Assembly (NCBI GenBank): GCA_965659675.1
Contig: CBFHWY010000015.1
Coordinates: 1-40,990 of the forward strand
DNA: 40,990 nt
Reading direction: 5' to 3'
Source: CBFHWY01 sp965659675
Lineage (GTDB): Bacteria > Bacteroidota > Bacteroidia > Flavobacteriales_G > Salibacteraceae
Of the stretch, positions 26,146-35,744 are shown piece after piece. Position 1 is the first letter of the stretch. Every line of letters begins with the position of its first letter. The notes under the pieces are model-generated. The model made no database searches and was not told the DNA's origin. It was given only the letters and a program-made list of their open reading frames with translations. Position numbers and translations under genes: made by a program.

Positions 26146-28700
26146 ATGAAACTAATCAAAGCTCTGTTTTTATTATTACTCATTCCTGGTATTTCCTTCG
26201 CTCAATCTCCAGACTGGATATCACCATTTGGATAGACCGCCTATGACGGGGTACAAGACCTGCAAATCTTTACACAAGATAGTTTTGTTGCCGTTGGAGA
26301 GTTTGAAGGACCAAATCTCGGCTTTGGTAGTGTTTCAGTAAACAATACTAGTTCACCTTTTCCAGCTACATTTATTGTTAAAGGAGATGCCAGCGGGAAT
26401 TTTGTTTGGGCACATAGTATTCAAGATCAAAATGGGCTTCCCGCTTTTGTTGAAATAGATAATAGCGGCAACCTTTATTTAGCCGGGCAGTTTGATGGTA
26501 ATATCAACCTTCAGCCTGGGGGCTCTGATACACTCGAATCAAGTTTGACAAGTGCTAATGGAGAGATCTATGTCGTAAAGTATAGTCCAAGTGGAAATGT
26601 GCTTTGGAAACAGAAAATCAAGAACAGTTTTCTTGAGCTGCAAGATTTGAGTTTAGATGGGGGTGGAGGTCTCCATCTTACCGGCAGAATTGTCGGAAGA
26701 GCCTACACCAGAGGAGCTGTTGATACGATTGGAAGAGTGAATTCAAGGACAGGCTTCTTCATTGCCTCACTTGCTACCAGCACAGGTGCCTTGCAAAGAG
26801 AAAATACTTTTTATGTTGATACTAACGGGACGGGTATAGCTGAAGCTTATTCTATTACCTCTGATGGATTGGGTAACGTTTATGTAGCAGGAAGAACACT
26901 TGATAATATCGATATTAATCCGAGTACCGGAGCAAGAATAACAGCAAATCCTTTGAATGAAAAGGGTTTTGTGGCCCGCTACAGTTCAACGGGGACCCTT
27001 GTTTGGCATCATGTTTTTGATGCAAATGGGAACCCTGATACAACCGCTAGCGCCAGGGCTATTAACATCATCAGAGGAGGTAGCTATATATACGTTCAGG
27101 GAAGAATTGAAGGCAATTCAAGCAGCAGTTCATACACCTATGATTTTGGCGGGCTCACTGGAAATGTTCCAACAGAGAATGCGGATTTTTTCTGCAAGAT
27201 CAACATTGGCACAGGTACTATTGAAAAGATTCAGTTCTTTGAAAAAGACATGGGGATAGAAGGCCTAAAAGTTTGGAGCGATTCGCTTTATATATTCGGT
27301 AGTATTACGGATACTACAGATTTTGATCCAGGCCCAGGAGATGCTACATTCAATTTTGACCCATTCTATAATGGAGACGCATATGTAGCACTTTATGATA
27401 CCGGTTTCTCCTAACTCACTTCCTTTGTTTTTGGTGATAGTACCTTGGATGGGCCAGATAAAGTGAATGCGTTAGACTTTGATGCTCAGGGAAAAATGGT
27501 GCTCGGTGGAGAATACGGAAATGCTCAAACCGACTTCCAACCTGGAGCTGGAACTAACACTACTGGTGTTTTTGTAGGAGGAGGAACAGATGCTTTCATA
27601 GCGCGCTACAACCTGAGTCAGTCAGGTCCTGCATGTAATATTGATAGCGCGGGACCTATCACAGGTCCTGTGAATGTTTGTCAATTCGACAAAAGCCTGG
27701 TATACAGCATTGATACAGTAGGTAATTCCAATGCTACTAACTTCACCTGGAGTTTTAGCAATGGCCCTCAACCTACTAAAGTGACTGGACAGGGAACGAG
27801 GACAATAGCTATCGATATTACGAATGACCCCTTTACAATTGAAGTGACCCCGTCAAACAGCATCTGTCAGGGGAATACCAGTACCCTTGCCATCAACAAT
27901 CCAGGTTTGCCGCCTGCAATTGCAGACACGGTTAGGCAACAACCCAATTGTGGTCAATCCAATGGATCCATTGATGTGGAACTAACAAATGGATCGCCAG
28001 CACCTTATACATATATCTGGTCGAATGGTGATACGCTTGACTCTCTAACAGGAATTCCATCCGGTGCATATACAGTGAGTGTTACGGATAATAATGGTTG
28101 TTTCAACGAAGTTACCGTTGCTCTAAATGATCTTGGGGCACCACAGATCGATAGCTCAGATATCACCGATGCAGATTGTTTCAGTGAAGCTACCGGGGCT
28201 ATTGATATTTCTGTTTCTGGAGGAGCAACACCATATTCCTATTTCTGGTCGAATGGAGATACCCTGGAGGATCCCCAAAACCTTCAGGCCGGAGGTTATA
28301 GAGTTGAGATCAGAGATAGCACAGGCTGTTTGTATACAGAAATCTTGATTGTAGGCCAACCAAATGCTTTAAGTTCTAACCTTAGTGTCACGGACGCAAG
28401 TAGCTGTGGCGTTTCGGATGGACAGGTTACCGCCTTCACATCTGGTGGTATACAACCCTACACCCTCAATTGGAGCTCTGGAGGAAGTGGAAATAGTATT
28501 TCTGGACTTTCATCTGGAAGCTACACGGTCACCATTACGGATGACAATTCATGTAGCTACGAAGAGCAGTTTGCGGTTAGCGAAACAGGAGCTCCAACAA
28601 TTGGCCTTGATAGCATTGGCCATGAAGATTGCTTAGACACAAATGGTTTTGTGGCAGCGAATGTTACAGGAGGAACATCACCTTCCTACAGTTGGTTTAA
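26146..28700 (+). pseudogene. Decayed secreted adhesin (SBBP-like propeller plus SprB repeats), two in-frame stops, 3' end missing
   Basis: One frame runs from the ATG at 26146 with a good signal peptide (MKLIKALFLLLLIPGISFAQ). It is interrupted by TAG at 26233-26235 (codon 30) and TAA at 27412-27414. Read through, it gives about 850 residues without a frameshift. The N-terminal part is a propeller-like repeat region with recurring DFDPGPG/DFQPGAG/DINPSTG motifs. From about 27911 come four SprB-type repeats (PYTYIWSNGDT ... GAYTVSVTDNNGC), the fourth cut short near 28700. No T9SS sorting domain remains. SprB-repeat proteins are T9SS-exported adhesins of gliding Bacteroidota. Frame conservation across both stops suggests recent loss; sequence error is possible but two independent stops make it less likely. 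Confidence 0.8.
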
Positions 28701-29999
28701 TGGAGTTATGGGAAGCCTAATGATAGCCTGCTTCATATCGGAACCGATCCTGGCTTTAGTGTGGTTGCGAAGATTGATGCAGGCTGGCAAACTCTAGGTG
28801 AGATTCCTGAGATAGAGGAACCGATCGATCGGGTCGTAGAGCAAAATGATTCGGTGATCTGGTTGGGGACACGCTCTTTTGGTCTTTACAGACTCGAAAA
28901 CTTAGTCAGCACCGATACAGGCTTAAGTTACGATCGACTCGACTACTATGAAGTGGCTGCTGGTCTTCCTGAAGGTGAGGTCAAACCATGCCGATATGGA
29001 AATAGAATGCTCTTTTCAACCGCTGAAGGAATCTATGAACTAGTGGATGGAGAAAAATTTATTCCGGCAAAAGGGATCGTAGGCGAGGCTAAGAATTCGT
29101 ATATATTCAAATTAAACACCTCTCCTTCTGGACAGATTTGGGCGATCGTGCCAGGTGATGAAGAGAACAGATTTGGGCCCCTGGTTGCGGATAGTGGGGA
29201 TTTACGATTGTGGAGTAAAGCCTTCAATACGATTTCATCAGAAATTGTTTATTCTTTTCATTTTGACGGTGATTCTGTGGTTTGGTTAAGTGGTCCAAAC
29301 GGCATCTTCCGCTACGATGCCAAACAAGACTATGACTATACGCAGGACTTCCAAACGCTGATCCGAAAGGTGAGCGTGAACTTTGACTCGGTGATCTTTG
29401 CAGGGAATTTTCAAAATGATCAGGGCCAGATCGTGGCAGAACAGCCAAAGGCCAGTGAATTGGAACTAGATCACGACATCAACTCTTTTGCTTTTGAATT
29501 CGCTGCACAGGCCGAAGCAGCCCCCGAAAAACAACAGTACTCCTACTTTCTTGAAGGCTTTAGCAAGGAATGGAGCAAATGGAAGAATGAAGCGAAAGCT
29601 GTCTTCACCAACCTCGAACCGGGAGATTATGTCTTTAGAGTGAAAGCAAAGAACATCTTTGAGCACGAGAGTGAAGCAACTGAGTATTGATTTAACATTG
29701 CCAAGCCCTGGTGGGAAACGCCATGGTATTATCTGGGGCAAACCCTCTTTTTTATCATTCTCATTGTGCTCACAGTAATGCTTAACCGTGGAGAGGGCCA
29801 AAGTAAATTCGCAGAAATAGTTGCGCTAATAACTATTATTACGGTCTTTGAATTTCTGATCATGATCGTGGAACCGATGTTTGAAGAATATACTGGAGGG
29901 GTGCCCGTTTTTCAGTTAGCAATGAACATTTTGTTGGCACTTTCACTTAACCCGGCAGAAGCCTTCATACGCAAACAACTTAAAAAGACAAAATCATGA
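28701..29999 (+). pseudogene. Remnant of a two-component-type propeller/Y_Y_Y sensor with C-terminal membrane helices
   Basis: A new frame opens at about 28701, immediately after the adhesin sequence stops matching its repeat. It encodes Reg_prop-like propeller blades (NDSVIWLGTRSFGLYRLENL). A triple-tyrosine domain follows (SFAFEFAAQAEAAPEKQQYS ... YFLEGFSKEWSKW ... LEPGDYVFRVKAKN). An in-frame TGA at 29688-29690 comes next; the same frame then continues with KPWWETPWYY, a membrane helix and two further hydrophobic segments to the stop at 29997-29999. The normal N-terminus and signal peptide are absent. No kinase or DNA-binding domain is present. The last four bases overlap the deformylase start. 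Several in-frame starts (for example GTG 28761 and ATG 29766) could still express fragments. Confidence 0.75.
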
Positions 30000-30592
30000 G
30001 AATCACCCAAGTGTTAGTCTTTTTACTGCTGAGTTCAGGAATTTTCGCCCAGGCCTATTCAAAGTTCGCCCCCTACGAAAAGAAGATCATCAAGTCGGGT
30101 GATGAGGATGAGCGACTCAGAGTGCTCACGATCTACAGTCAACGCGACTCCTTTCAACTGAGAAAACCTTCATTTCCCATTAACCCAAAAAAGCAAAAGA
30201 GGCTTGTGGAGCGCTTTACGCATCGACTTTGGCTAACAGTGACCGACTCCGCCAATTTAGGTGTAGGAATAGCAGCACCACAGGTTGGAGTGCACAAACG
30301 CATCATTTGGATTCAGCGTTTCGATCGTGAAGGATTTCCCTGGGAAGTTTATTTTAATCCGAAGATACTGGAGTGTAATGGCGATTCGGTGGCAGGACCG
30401 GAAGGATGTTTATCCATACCAGGACGAACAGATACCGTATTTCGTCCACGGGAGATCCTACTTGAATATGATCTGATGGATGGGCAACACAAAAAGGAAG
30501 TTGTGAAAGGATTTACCTCAGTGATCTTCCAACATGAGATCGATCACTTGAATGGGATACTTTATTTGGATCATTTGAGGAAGGAAGATTAA
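29996..30592 (+). CDS. Peptide deformylase-family protein with N-terminal signal peptide
   Basis: The 198-residue protein has all three deformylase metal-site motifs: GVGIAAPQ (residues 89-96), EGCLS (136-140, metal-binding Cys138) and HEIDH (180-184, His180, catalytic Glu181, His184). Cytoplasmic deformylases remove the formyl group from nascent proteins and start directly with the segment equivalent to LTIYSQRDSFQLRKPSFPIN here (residues 45-63). This one adds about 40 residues, beginning with a clear signal peptide (MRITQVLVFLLLSSGIFAQA, cleavage near residue 20). It is therefore predicted to be exported and may not be the housekeeping enzyme. The ATG overlaps the stop of the broken sensor gene by 4 bp. 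The 3' end overlaps the convergent GT9 gene by 4 bp. Confidence 0.87.
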   Translation: MRITQVLVFLLLSSGIFAQAYSKFAPYEKKIIKSGDEDERLRVLTIYSQRDSFQLRKPSFPINPKKQKRLVERFTHRLWLTVTDSANLGVGIAAPQVGVHKRIIWIQRFDREGFPWEVYFNPKILECNGDSVAGPEGCLSIPGRTDTVFRPREILLEYDLMDGQHKKEVVKGFTSVIFQHEIDHLNGILYLDHLRKED

Positions 30593-31545
30593 AGCGCCTC
30601 CACGATCTCCCACTCATCGATCAAATTCATGCAGGCAAAATCTTTGCACATGCCTTTGCCCAATTTACTGCATGGTCGGCTCGGTACTTCTTTTACTTCC
30701 ACGATCCTTGATCCTTCAGCGGGGAAGTATGGATACATGCCAAACTCCGGAATAGTGCAGCCCCAAACAGAGATCACCTTCTTTTTAAGTGCTGAAGCGA
30801 TATGCATTAAACCTGTGTCGTGGCTGATGACAGAACGGGCTTGTTTAAGTATGTCGGCAGACTGATTCAGATTGAATATTCCGCAAGCATTGATCACATT
30901 GCCCTCACTCATTTTGGAGATATGAGCACCGCGATCTTGATCTTCCCTGCCTCCAAGAAGAACCACTGGAAACTCGATCCTTGAACAGATTGAAATGAGC
31001 TTCTTATCGGGAAGGATCTTTCCCTTGTGCTGCCCACCGATAGCAAAAGCTACATATTCTTCTTGAAGTTGAAATTCCTTTAAAAGATCTACCTGATCTT
31101 CTTTTGGGATGAAGTAATCCAGACCCTTTTCATCATTCGTAACTCCAAGCTTTTTCACCGTTTCCAAATAACGGTCTACAATATGAATATCGGGCAATAA
31201 GTTCCATTTAAAGCGCACCATCAGCCACTTTTGGAGATTAAGTTTCCGAAATGATCTGGATTTGGTTTTGCAAATGGCTTTGACCTGAGCGGAGCGAATA
31301 TTTCGGTGTAGGTCAACCACGAAGTCAAATGACTCCTCTTTCAGTTTACTGCCTAGCTCTGCTACCTTGCTATCAATGAGATGTAATTTATCTATGTATG
31401 GATTTGTGGCCAGGATGCCCTCAAATGATCGTTTTGTGATATAGTGGATCTCTGCATCCTGAATTTGTTCTTTCAAACAACGGACGACGGGAGTGGTGAG
31501 TACAATATCACCGATCGAGCTAAAACGTACGATGAGAATTTTCAT
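30589..31545 (-). CDS. Glycosyltransferase family 9 (heptosyltransferase-like)
   Basis: The 318-residue GT-B protein begins LIVRFSSIGDIVLTTPVVRC, the GT9 opening with the conserved Asp of GD(I/V). In the C-terminal half it has AFAIGGQHKGKILP and SHDTGLMHIASALKKKVISVWG, the nucleotide-sugar site. GT9 enzymes add ADP-heptose or related sugars to the LPS inner core at the cytoplasmic face. The donor and acceptor are not deducible. It is the last gene of a four-gene minus-strand unit, overlapping the LamG gene by 4 bp. Confidence 0.9.
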   Translation of the reverse strand: MKILIVRFSSIGDIVLTTPVVRCLKEQIQDAEIHYITKRSFEGILATNPYIDKLHLIDSKVAELGSKLKEESFDFVVDLHRNIRSAQVKAICKTKSRSFRKLNLQKWLMVRFKWNLLPDIHIVDRYLETVKKLGVTNDEKGLDYFIPKEDQVDLLKEFQLQEEYVAFAIGGQHKGKILPDKKLISICSRIEFPVVLLGGREDQDRGAHISKMSEGNVINACGIFNLNQSADILKQARSVISHDTGLMHIASALKKKVISVWGCTIPEFGMYPYFPAEGSRIVEVKEVPSRPCSKLGKGMCKDFACMNLIDEWEIVEAL

Positions 31546-33104
31546 CGGAAGGTTTTCACAAAGGTATAGGAGAGCATTTTTCCGTCAGACCCCCTCAACC
31601 ACAACATATATTTACCATTATCGAGCAAGGAGATACTGATCTGACTCTCCATTTCTTCAGAATACTCTAAAAGTTGGCCTTCCATACTTACCACAGCCCA
31701 GGAACTGATCTCGTACTTCGGACTCACATCAACATTGAGTACATCGTGGGCCGGGTTGGGGTATACCTTGATCTCTTCTTGCTCAAATTCATCGTCCATG
31801 CCAAAGGGGAATAAGCCTTCAATGAGCACGTAAATGGAATCGCTGGCCCGGCAACCATTGGAATCGGTAACCTGTACCCAATACCAACTGGGCAAGGTGG
31901 CGAGTATCTTTTGGGAGCTTTCAAGAGTTGACCATTCATAATCAATAAAACCAGGACCGGCATCTAATTCTAGTGTCCCAAAACGCGGAAGAGTGGTATC
32001 GTTTCCTAATTCTAGCTGAGGCGCCGCCAGGCCCATAAAATGGATACTGTCGCTTGACCTACAGCTATTATTGTCAACTACCTCCAACCAATAACTCCCA
32101 GGTGTATGAATCCAGAGCGAATCGGCTCCTGACGAATCTGACCACAAATGTGAACCAGAACTCGCTCCTCTTAGGAGCACACTATCGCCTTCACAAAGAC
32201 TGGTATCTGATCCCAGTGCTATTTCAGGATGTGGAAAGACCTCTGCTTGTAGCAGGGTCGTATTCAAACAGGAATTAGAGTCGTTGAAGTTCAGGTAATA
32301 GGTTTCAACCCCCACTACGCTGGTCCATTCCAGCATGGGATCATTCCAAACGAAGCCAGTATCTGGCGAAGCCGAAAATCCTATTCCGCTTAGCGGGAAG
32401 TTAAAGCTCAGTACCTCCCCTTCACAAGCCTGAACAATGATGTCGTCATAAACCACAACCGGATGGGCGCCCGAACCTACAAACATGCTATCCCCCCGAC
32501 TGGTGTAGGCTCTGAATCTGGCTAGTGAATCGAAATTCCAGAGCGCAACAGTGATCGAGTCGTAGCTATAGGGAGGCTGAGGAATAGTGGCAATGAACCC
32601 AAGTCGCAGTGTATCGGAGATCCTCACATTATCAATTTGTCCTTCAAAGTGAGAGCTTCGGGATCGGTTGCTACCTAAGATCAATAAACCATTCCAATTA
32701 AATTGAGCTTTGGTGATCGAAATGATCGAGAAGCCATTCAGAAGCACCACTATCTGATCGTTGACCGGGTTGTATTCTACTCCGATATGATTCCAGTTTC
32801 CCACAGCATAATTGCTCAAAGCAGTAGATTGTGGATTAGCTGCAAAGTCTTTTACCACCAAACTGGCCAAAGCACTGTCTCCAACTACCGATACTTCAAA
32901 GCCGTCCAATGACAACAAGGTTCGTGGAGCGGTATCTAATGCACAGTCCTTGAAATAGAGGTCTACTGAAAAGGCGGAAGTCAGGGAATCGCCCTCATAG
33001 CGGCAAATATCATTCACTCCATCAAAACTGATGAGTGTGTCTGATTGAGCCTTCACAAAAAGTGAAATGGAACTCAAAATTGCTATGATGATGAACGATC
33101 TCAT
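31542..33104 (-). CDS. LamG-domain surface protein with T9SS type A sorting domain
   Basis: The 520-residue protein has a signal peptide (MRSFIIIAILSSISLFVKAQ). A LamG/concanavalin-like domain follows (about residues 25-205; NWNHIGVEYN and FEGQIDNVRISDT are diagnostic). Three PKD/Ig-like repeats follow with the gliding-protein pattern (LGSDTSLCEGDSVLLRGASS; SGSHLWSDSSGADSLWIHTPG). The T9SS C-terminal sorting domain begins EIKVYPNPAHDVLNVDV. It should be displayed on or released from the cell surface. The LamG domain suggests glycan binding but no catalytic site is seen. Its start and stop each overlap the neighbouring genes by 4 bp. Confidence 0.88.
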   Translation of the reverse strand: MRSFIIIAILSSISLFVKAQSDTLISFDGVNDICRYEGDSLTSAFSVDLYFKDCALDTAPRTLLSLDGFEVSVVGDSALASLVVKDFAANPQSTALSNYAVGNWNHIGVEYNPVNDQIVVLLNGFSIISITKAQFNWNGLLILGSNRSRSSHFEGQIDNVRISDTLRLGFIATIPQPPYSYDSITVALWNFDSLARFRAYTSRGDSMFVGSGAHPVVVYDDIIVQACEGEVLSFNFPLSGIGFSASPDTGFVWNDPMLEWTSVVGVETYYLNFNDSNSCLNTTLLQAEVFPHPEIALGSDTSLCEGDSVLLRGASSGSHLWSDSSGADSLWIHTPGSYWLEVVDNNSCRSSDSIHFMGLAAPQLELGNDTTLPRFGTLELDAGPGFIDYEWSTLESSQKILATLPSWYWVQVTDSNGCRASDSIYVLIEGLFPFGMDDEFEQEEIKVYPNPAHDVLNVDVSPKYEISSWAVVSMEGQLLEYSEEMESQISISLLDNGKYMLWLRGSDGKMLSYTFVKTFR

Positions 33105-34102
33105 TCTATAAAATCCATGGACTTGACCATGGCTTCAACCTCTCTGAGGTACTCTCTTTTGTCAAATCCAGGCGCAAAAACATAGCCGTAAGATCCAACA
33201 ATTCTGTCTCTCTTTTCATCAAGACTGACCAATAATATAAACCCGCCCCCCATAAAAGAGTTCTCCATGTACCAAAGTCCGCGTATCTCTCTACCATAAT
33301 TAGACCGAAAATTGATCTCTCTGGAAATGGGTTTAACCGGGTCGGTGCCGATCTGCATGTAAGAGCCTTTTGTTGGTCCGGGAAGATGAGCCTGTAAAAC
33401 ACTATTGCACAAATAAATCAGCGAATCTTCGCTAAACTCTTCTCGTGCTTCGTATTCTTTAGTGAAGAGGATGATTCCCTGACTGATCTGGTGTTTGTAG
33501 CCTCCTTTTGTGCGTTCGCGCTCCAGGCGCAACCAGGCCAGATCATCTTGTAGTTTTTCAACGTACAGGTCTTTTTGAGGGGTGAGGCTTATCGCCATTT
33601 GTTGCTCCAGTTTCATCTTGATTTCCTTATCTCCAAACTTCTTGTTCTTCAGATAGAGGCGATTGAGCTCAATATCCTTAAACCGCTGTGCAAGATCACT
33701 ACCATTTTCTTCGAAGTATTTCGCTAGAGAATCCTGATGATTGGAGCGGATATCGAGGAATAGTTGTCCGCGCGCAAAACGATTCTTTATGAACTTATGA
33801 GCGGTGCCAGTTTCATTTGCATCAATGGTCAAATAGACCACATTTCGATGCGACTCGATCACCGATTGAAACTTCTGTTTACGGAAATGGATCAACTCAA
33901 AGGAGGGCTCATCCTGAGGAAGGCCATAAATGACCTCATTAAAGTGACTGCGCAATGCATGTCCAACAGGCCCTTCCCAGGTATTTTCGGAACAGACCAC
34001 GATCACTTCGCCTACATTACCAGAATAGCCAGTGAGTGTTTTTTTATTGTCTGAACAGGCAAGAAGAAAAAGCGGCAATATGAAGATGATCAGCTTTTTC
34101 AT
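33101..34102 (-). CDS. DUF4837-family lipoprotein
   Basis: The 333-residue protein starts with a lipoprotein signal peptide; the lipobox FLLAC puts the lipidated Cys at residue 16. GEVIVVCSENTWEGPVGHALR follows, typical of the Bacteroidota family DUF4837, whose function is unknown. The middle is rich in Lys/Glu/Arg helices. It lies between the lytic transglycosylase and the LamG protein with 4-bp overlaps on both sides, which suggests an envelope role without defining one. Confidence 0.85.
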   Translation of the reverse strand: MKKLIIFILPLFLLACSDNKKTLTGYSGNVGEVIVVCSENTWEGPVGHALRSHFNEVIYGLPQDEPSFELIHFRKQKFQSVIESHRNVVYLTIDANETGTAHKFIKNRFARGQLFLDIRSNHQDSLAKYFEENGSDLAQRFKDIELNRLYLKNKKFGDKEIKMKLEQQMAISLTPQKDLYVEKLQDDLAWLRLERERTKGGYKHQISQGIILFTKEYEAREEFSEDSLIYLCNSVLQAHLPGPTKGSYMQIGTDPVKPISREINFRSNYGREIRGLWYMENSFMGGGFILLVSLDEKRDRIVGSYGYVFAPGFDKREYLREVEAMVKSMDFIE

Positions 34103-35616
34103 CCCTGCACGCCAACGATGATCTTATCACCGGGTTTTAATCGCTTGGAGTTGATATGAGTATTCAATTCCTTGAGCTTGTTTAAGGGGATTCCCTTGTT
34201 TTTGGAAATATCCCATAGGGTATCTCCATTTTGAATGGTATAGAAGATAAAATCCTGATTCTCCGACTTTTTCTTTTCGGTAGCTTCTGATTGTTTCTTC
34301 ACTTCAGCAGTTTTTCCTGCCTTAGGTTCACCCTCAACCAACACTCTTTCTCTGGCATAAACCACCAGTCTTTGCCCAACTCGGATATTGGATCCTCTCA
34401 GGTTATTCCATGTTTGGATCTTGTGTACACTCGTTCCGTACTTTCTGGCAATGAGGCCCAGGTATTCACCTGATCGCACATAATGGGTTTTTCGAACTTC
34501 TTTCCAAACCCAAACAGGTTCTTGTTCACCAGGGTCGATATTAGAGACATCTTCTTTGAGTTGCGTTTCGTTGCTCGCGAAGATCCCGGTTGATTTCAAT
34601 GGCATCCTGATCACATGAAGTTGTCCGTCATCTGGAACAATGCCAAAGCGATAAGCTGGATTCAGGAACTTTAATAGCTCATAATCACATTGAACTTGCT
34701 TGGCAAGTTGCTTCAGATAGATCTTACCTTTCAAGCGTAGGGTGTCGGTCTCAAAGTAAGTACATGCTGGTTCGAGTGGATAGATGCTATGGGTTTCAGC
34801 ATAGTTCATCATGTAATTCACAGCGATGAAAGCAGGAACATATCCGCGTGTTTCTCGAGGCAAATAGCGATAGATGTCCCAGTAATCTCTTCTACCCCCG
34901 GAGCGGCGAATGGCCTTATTGACATTTCCAGGTCCGCAGTTGTAGGCAGCGAGTACCAGATCCCAATTTCCGTAGATACGGTAGAGATATTTGAAATATT
35001 GGCAAGCCGCTTCGGTTGCTTTGATGGGATCCATTCTATCATCCATGTATGAAGTTTGCTTCAAGCCATAGATCTTTCCGGTTCCATACATGAATTGCCA
35101 GAGTCCGAGAGCTCCTGCTCTTGAGCGTGCTACAGGATTTAAGGCTGATTCAACTACGGCCAGATATTTGAATTCTTTGGGTAGATTGTGTCTGTCGAGC
35201 GCCTCCTCAAACATGGGGAAATAGAGGCTTGACAAGCCAAGGACCTTTGCGCTCACCGAAGGACGCTTGTTGATATACAGATTGATAAAGGCATGCACCC
35301 GGTTGTTGTAAATGAGATTAAAAGGGCTTAGTCCGTCAAGGGTACTCAAGCGCTCCTTTAGCAGTTCTTCTTCTAGCTCAACATGATCTTCAAAACAGGC
35401 ATTGACCTCTGCAGAATCATAAAAGTGATATTCTTCTCCATAAGTGGCCAGATATTTCATGGCCATCATGGAATCGATGCTCGCCAGGATGGGATCATCG
35501 GCTAAGATCACCTGCTCTTTGGCGGTCAATTTAGCTTTGAGACTGTCAGAGTCGGCCGCTATGAGACTGGCTGCCAAAAGATTAAAGAGTATCAGTGTTA
35601 GGGTATAGTTCTTCAT
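34099..35616 (-). CDS. Lytic transglycosylase (MltD-like) with two LysM domains
   Basis: The 505-residue protein cleaves peptidoglycan glycan strands with formation of 1,6-anhydro-muramic acid. It has a signal peptide (residues 1-20), then an SLT domain with catalytic Glu156 in YLAVVESALNP, RAGALGLWQFM and LAAYNCGPGNVNKAI. Two C-terminal LysM domains follow (HYVRSGEYLGLIARKYGTS; YTIQNGDTLWDISKNKGIPL), separated by a Lys/Glu linker. ATG 35616 is chosen over an upstream start at 35646 because the signal peptide begins there. It is the first gene of the four-gene unit. A weak -7 candidate, CATTTTTG, lies at 35644-35651 (minus strand). Confidence 0.92.
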   Translation of the reverse strand: MKNYTLTLILFNLLAASLIAADSDSLKAKLTAKEQVILADDPILASIDSMMAMKYLATYGEEYHFYDSAEVNACFEDHVELEEELLKERLSTLDGLSPFNLIYNNRVHAFINLYINKRPSVSAKVLGLSSLYFPMFEEALDRHNLPKEFKYLAVVESALNPVARSRAGALGLWQFMYGTGKIYGLKQTSYMDDRMDPIKATEAACQYFKYLYRIYGNWDLVLAAYNCGPGNVNKAIRRSGGRRDYWDIYRYLPRETRGYVPAFIAVNYMMNYAETHSIYPLEPACTYFETDTLRLKGKIYLKQLAKQVQCDYELLKFLNPAYRFGIVPDDGQLHVIRMPLKSTGIFASNETQLKEDVSNIDPGEQEPVWVWKEVRKTHYVRSGEYLGLIARKYGTSVHKIQTWNNLRGSNIRVGQRLVVYARERVLVEGEPKAGKTAEVKKQSEATEKKKSENQDFIFYTIQNGDTLWDISKNKGIPLNKLKELNTHINSKRLKPGDKIIVGVQG

Positions 35617-35706
35617 AAATATGGACGCATTGAGCTGAAGTTCCAAAAATGCTTAATTCAGGCTGGTGACTTACATCACGAAGTCCTTATTATCAACGCA
35701 GTTCTG

Positions 35707-35739
35707 TTGAATTCGTTGCGAGGAATAAGTATAATTTTG
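35707..35739 (+). promoter_or_regulatory. Promoter of the ClC gene
   Basis: TTG at 35707-35709, 22 bases, then TAATTTTG at 35732-35739: a full match to the Bacteroidota consensus. The -7 box ends 5 nt before the GTG start at 35745. Confidence 0.7.
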
Positions 35740-35744
35740 CAGGC

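Noticed and set aside
26146..29999. Alternative genetic code or selenocysteine/pyrrolysine recoding to explain the in-frame stops
   Set aside because: The three stops are TAG, TAA and TGA, one each, and all three are used as normal terminators by neighbouring intact genes. No selenocysteine-like hairpin was evident. Gene decay or sequence error is simpler.
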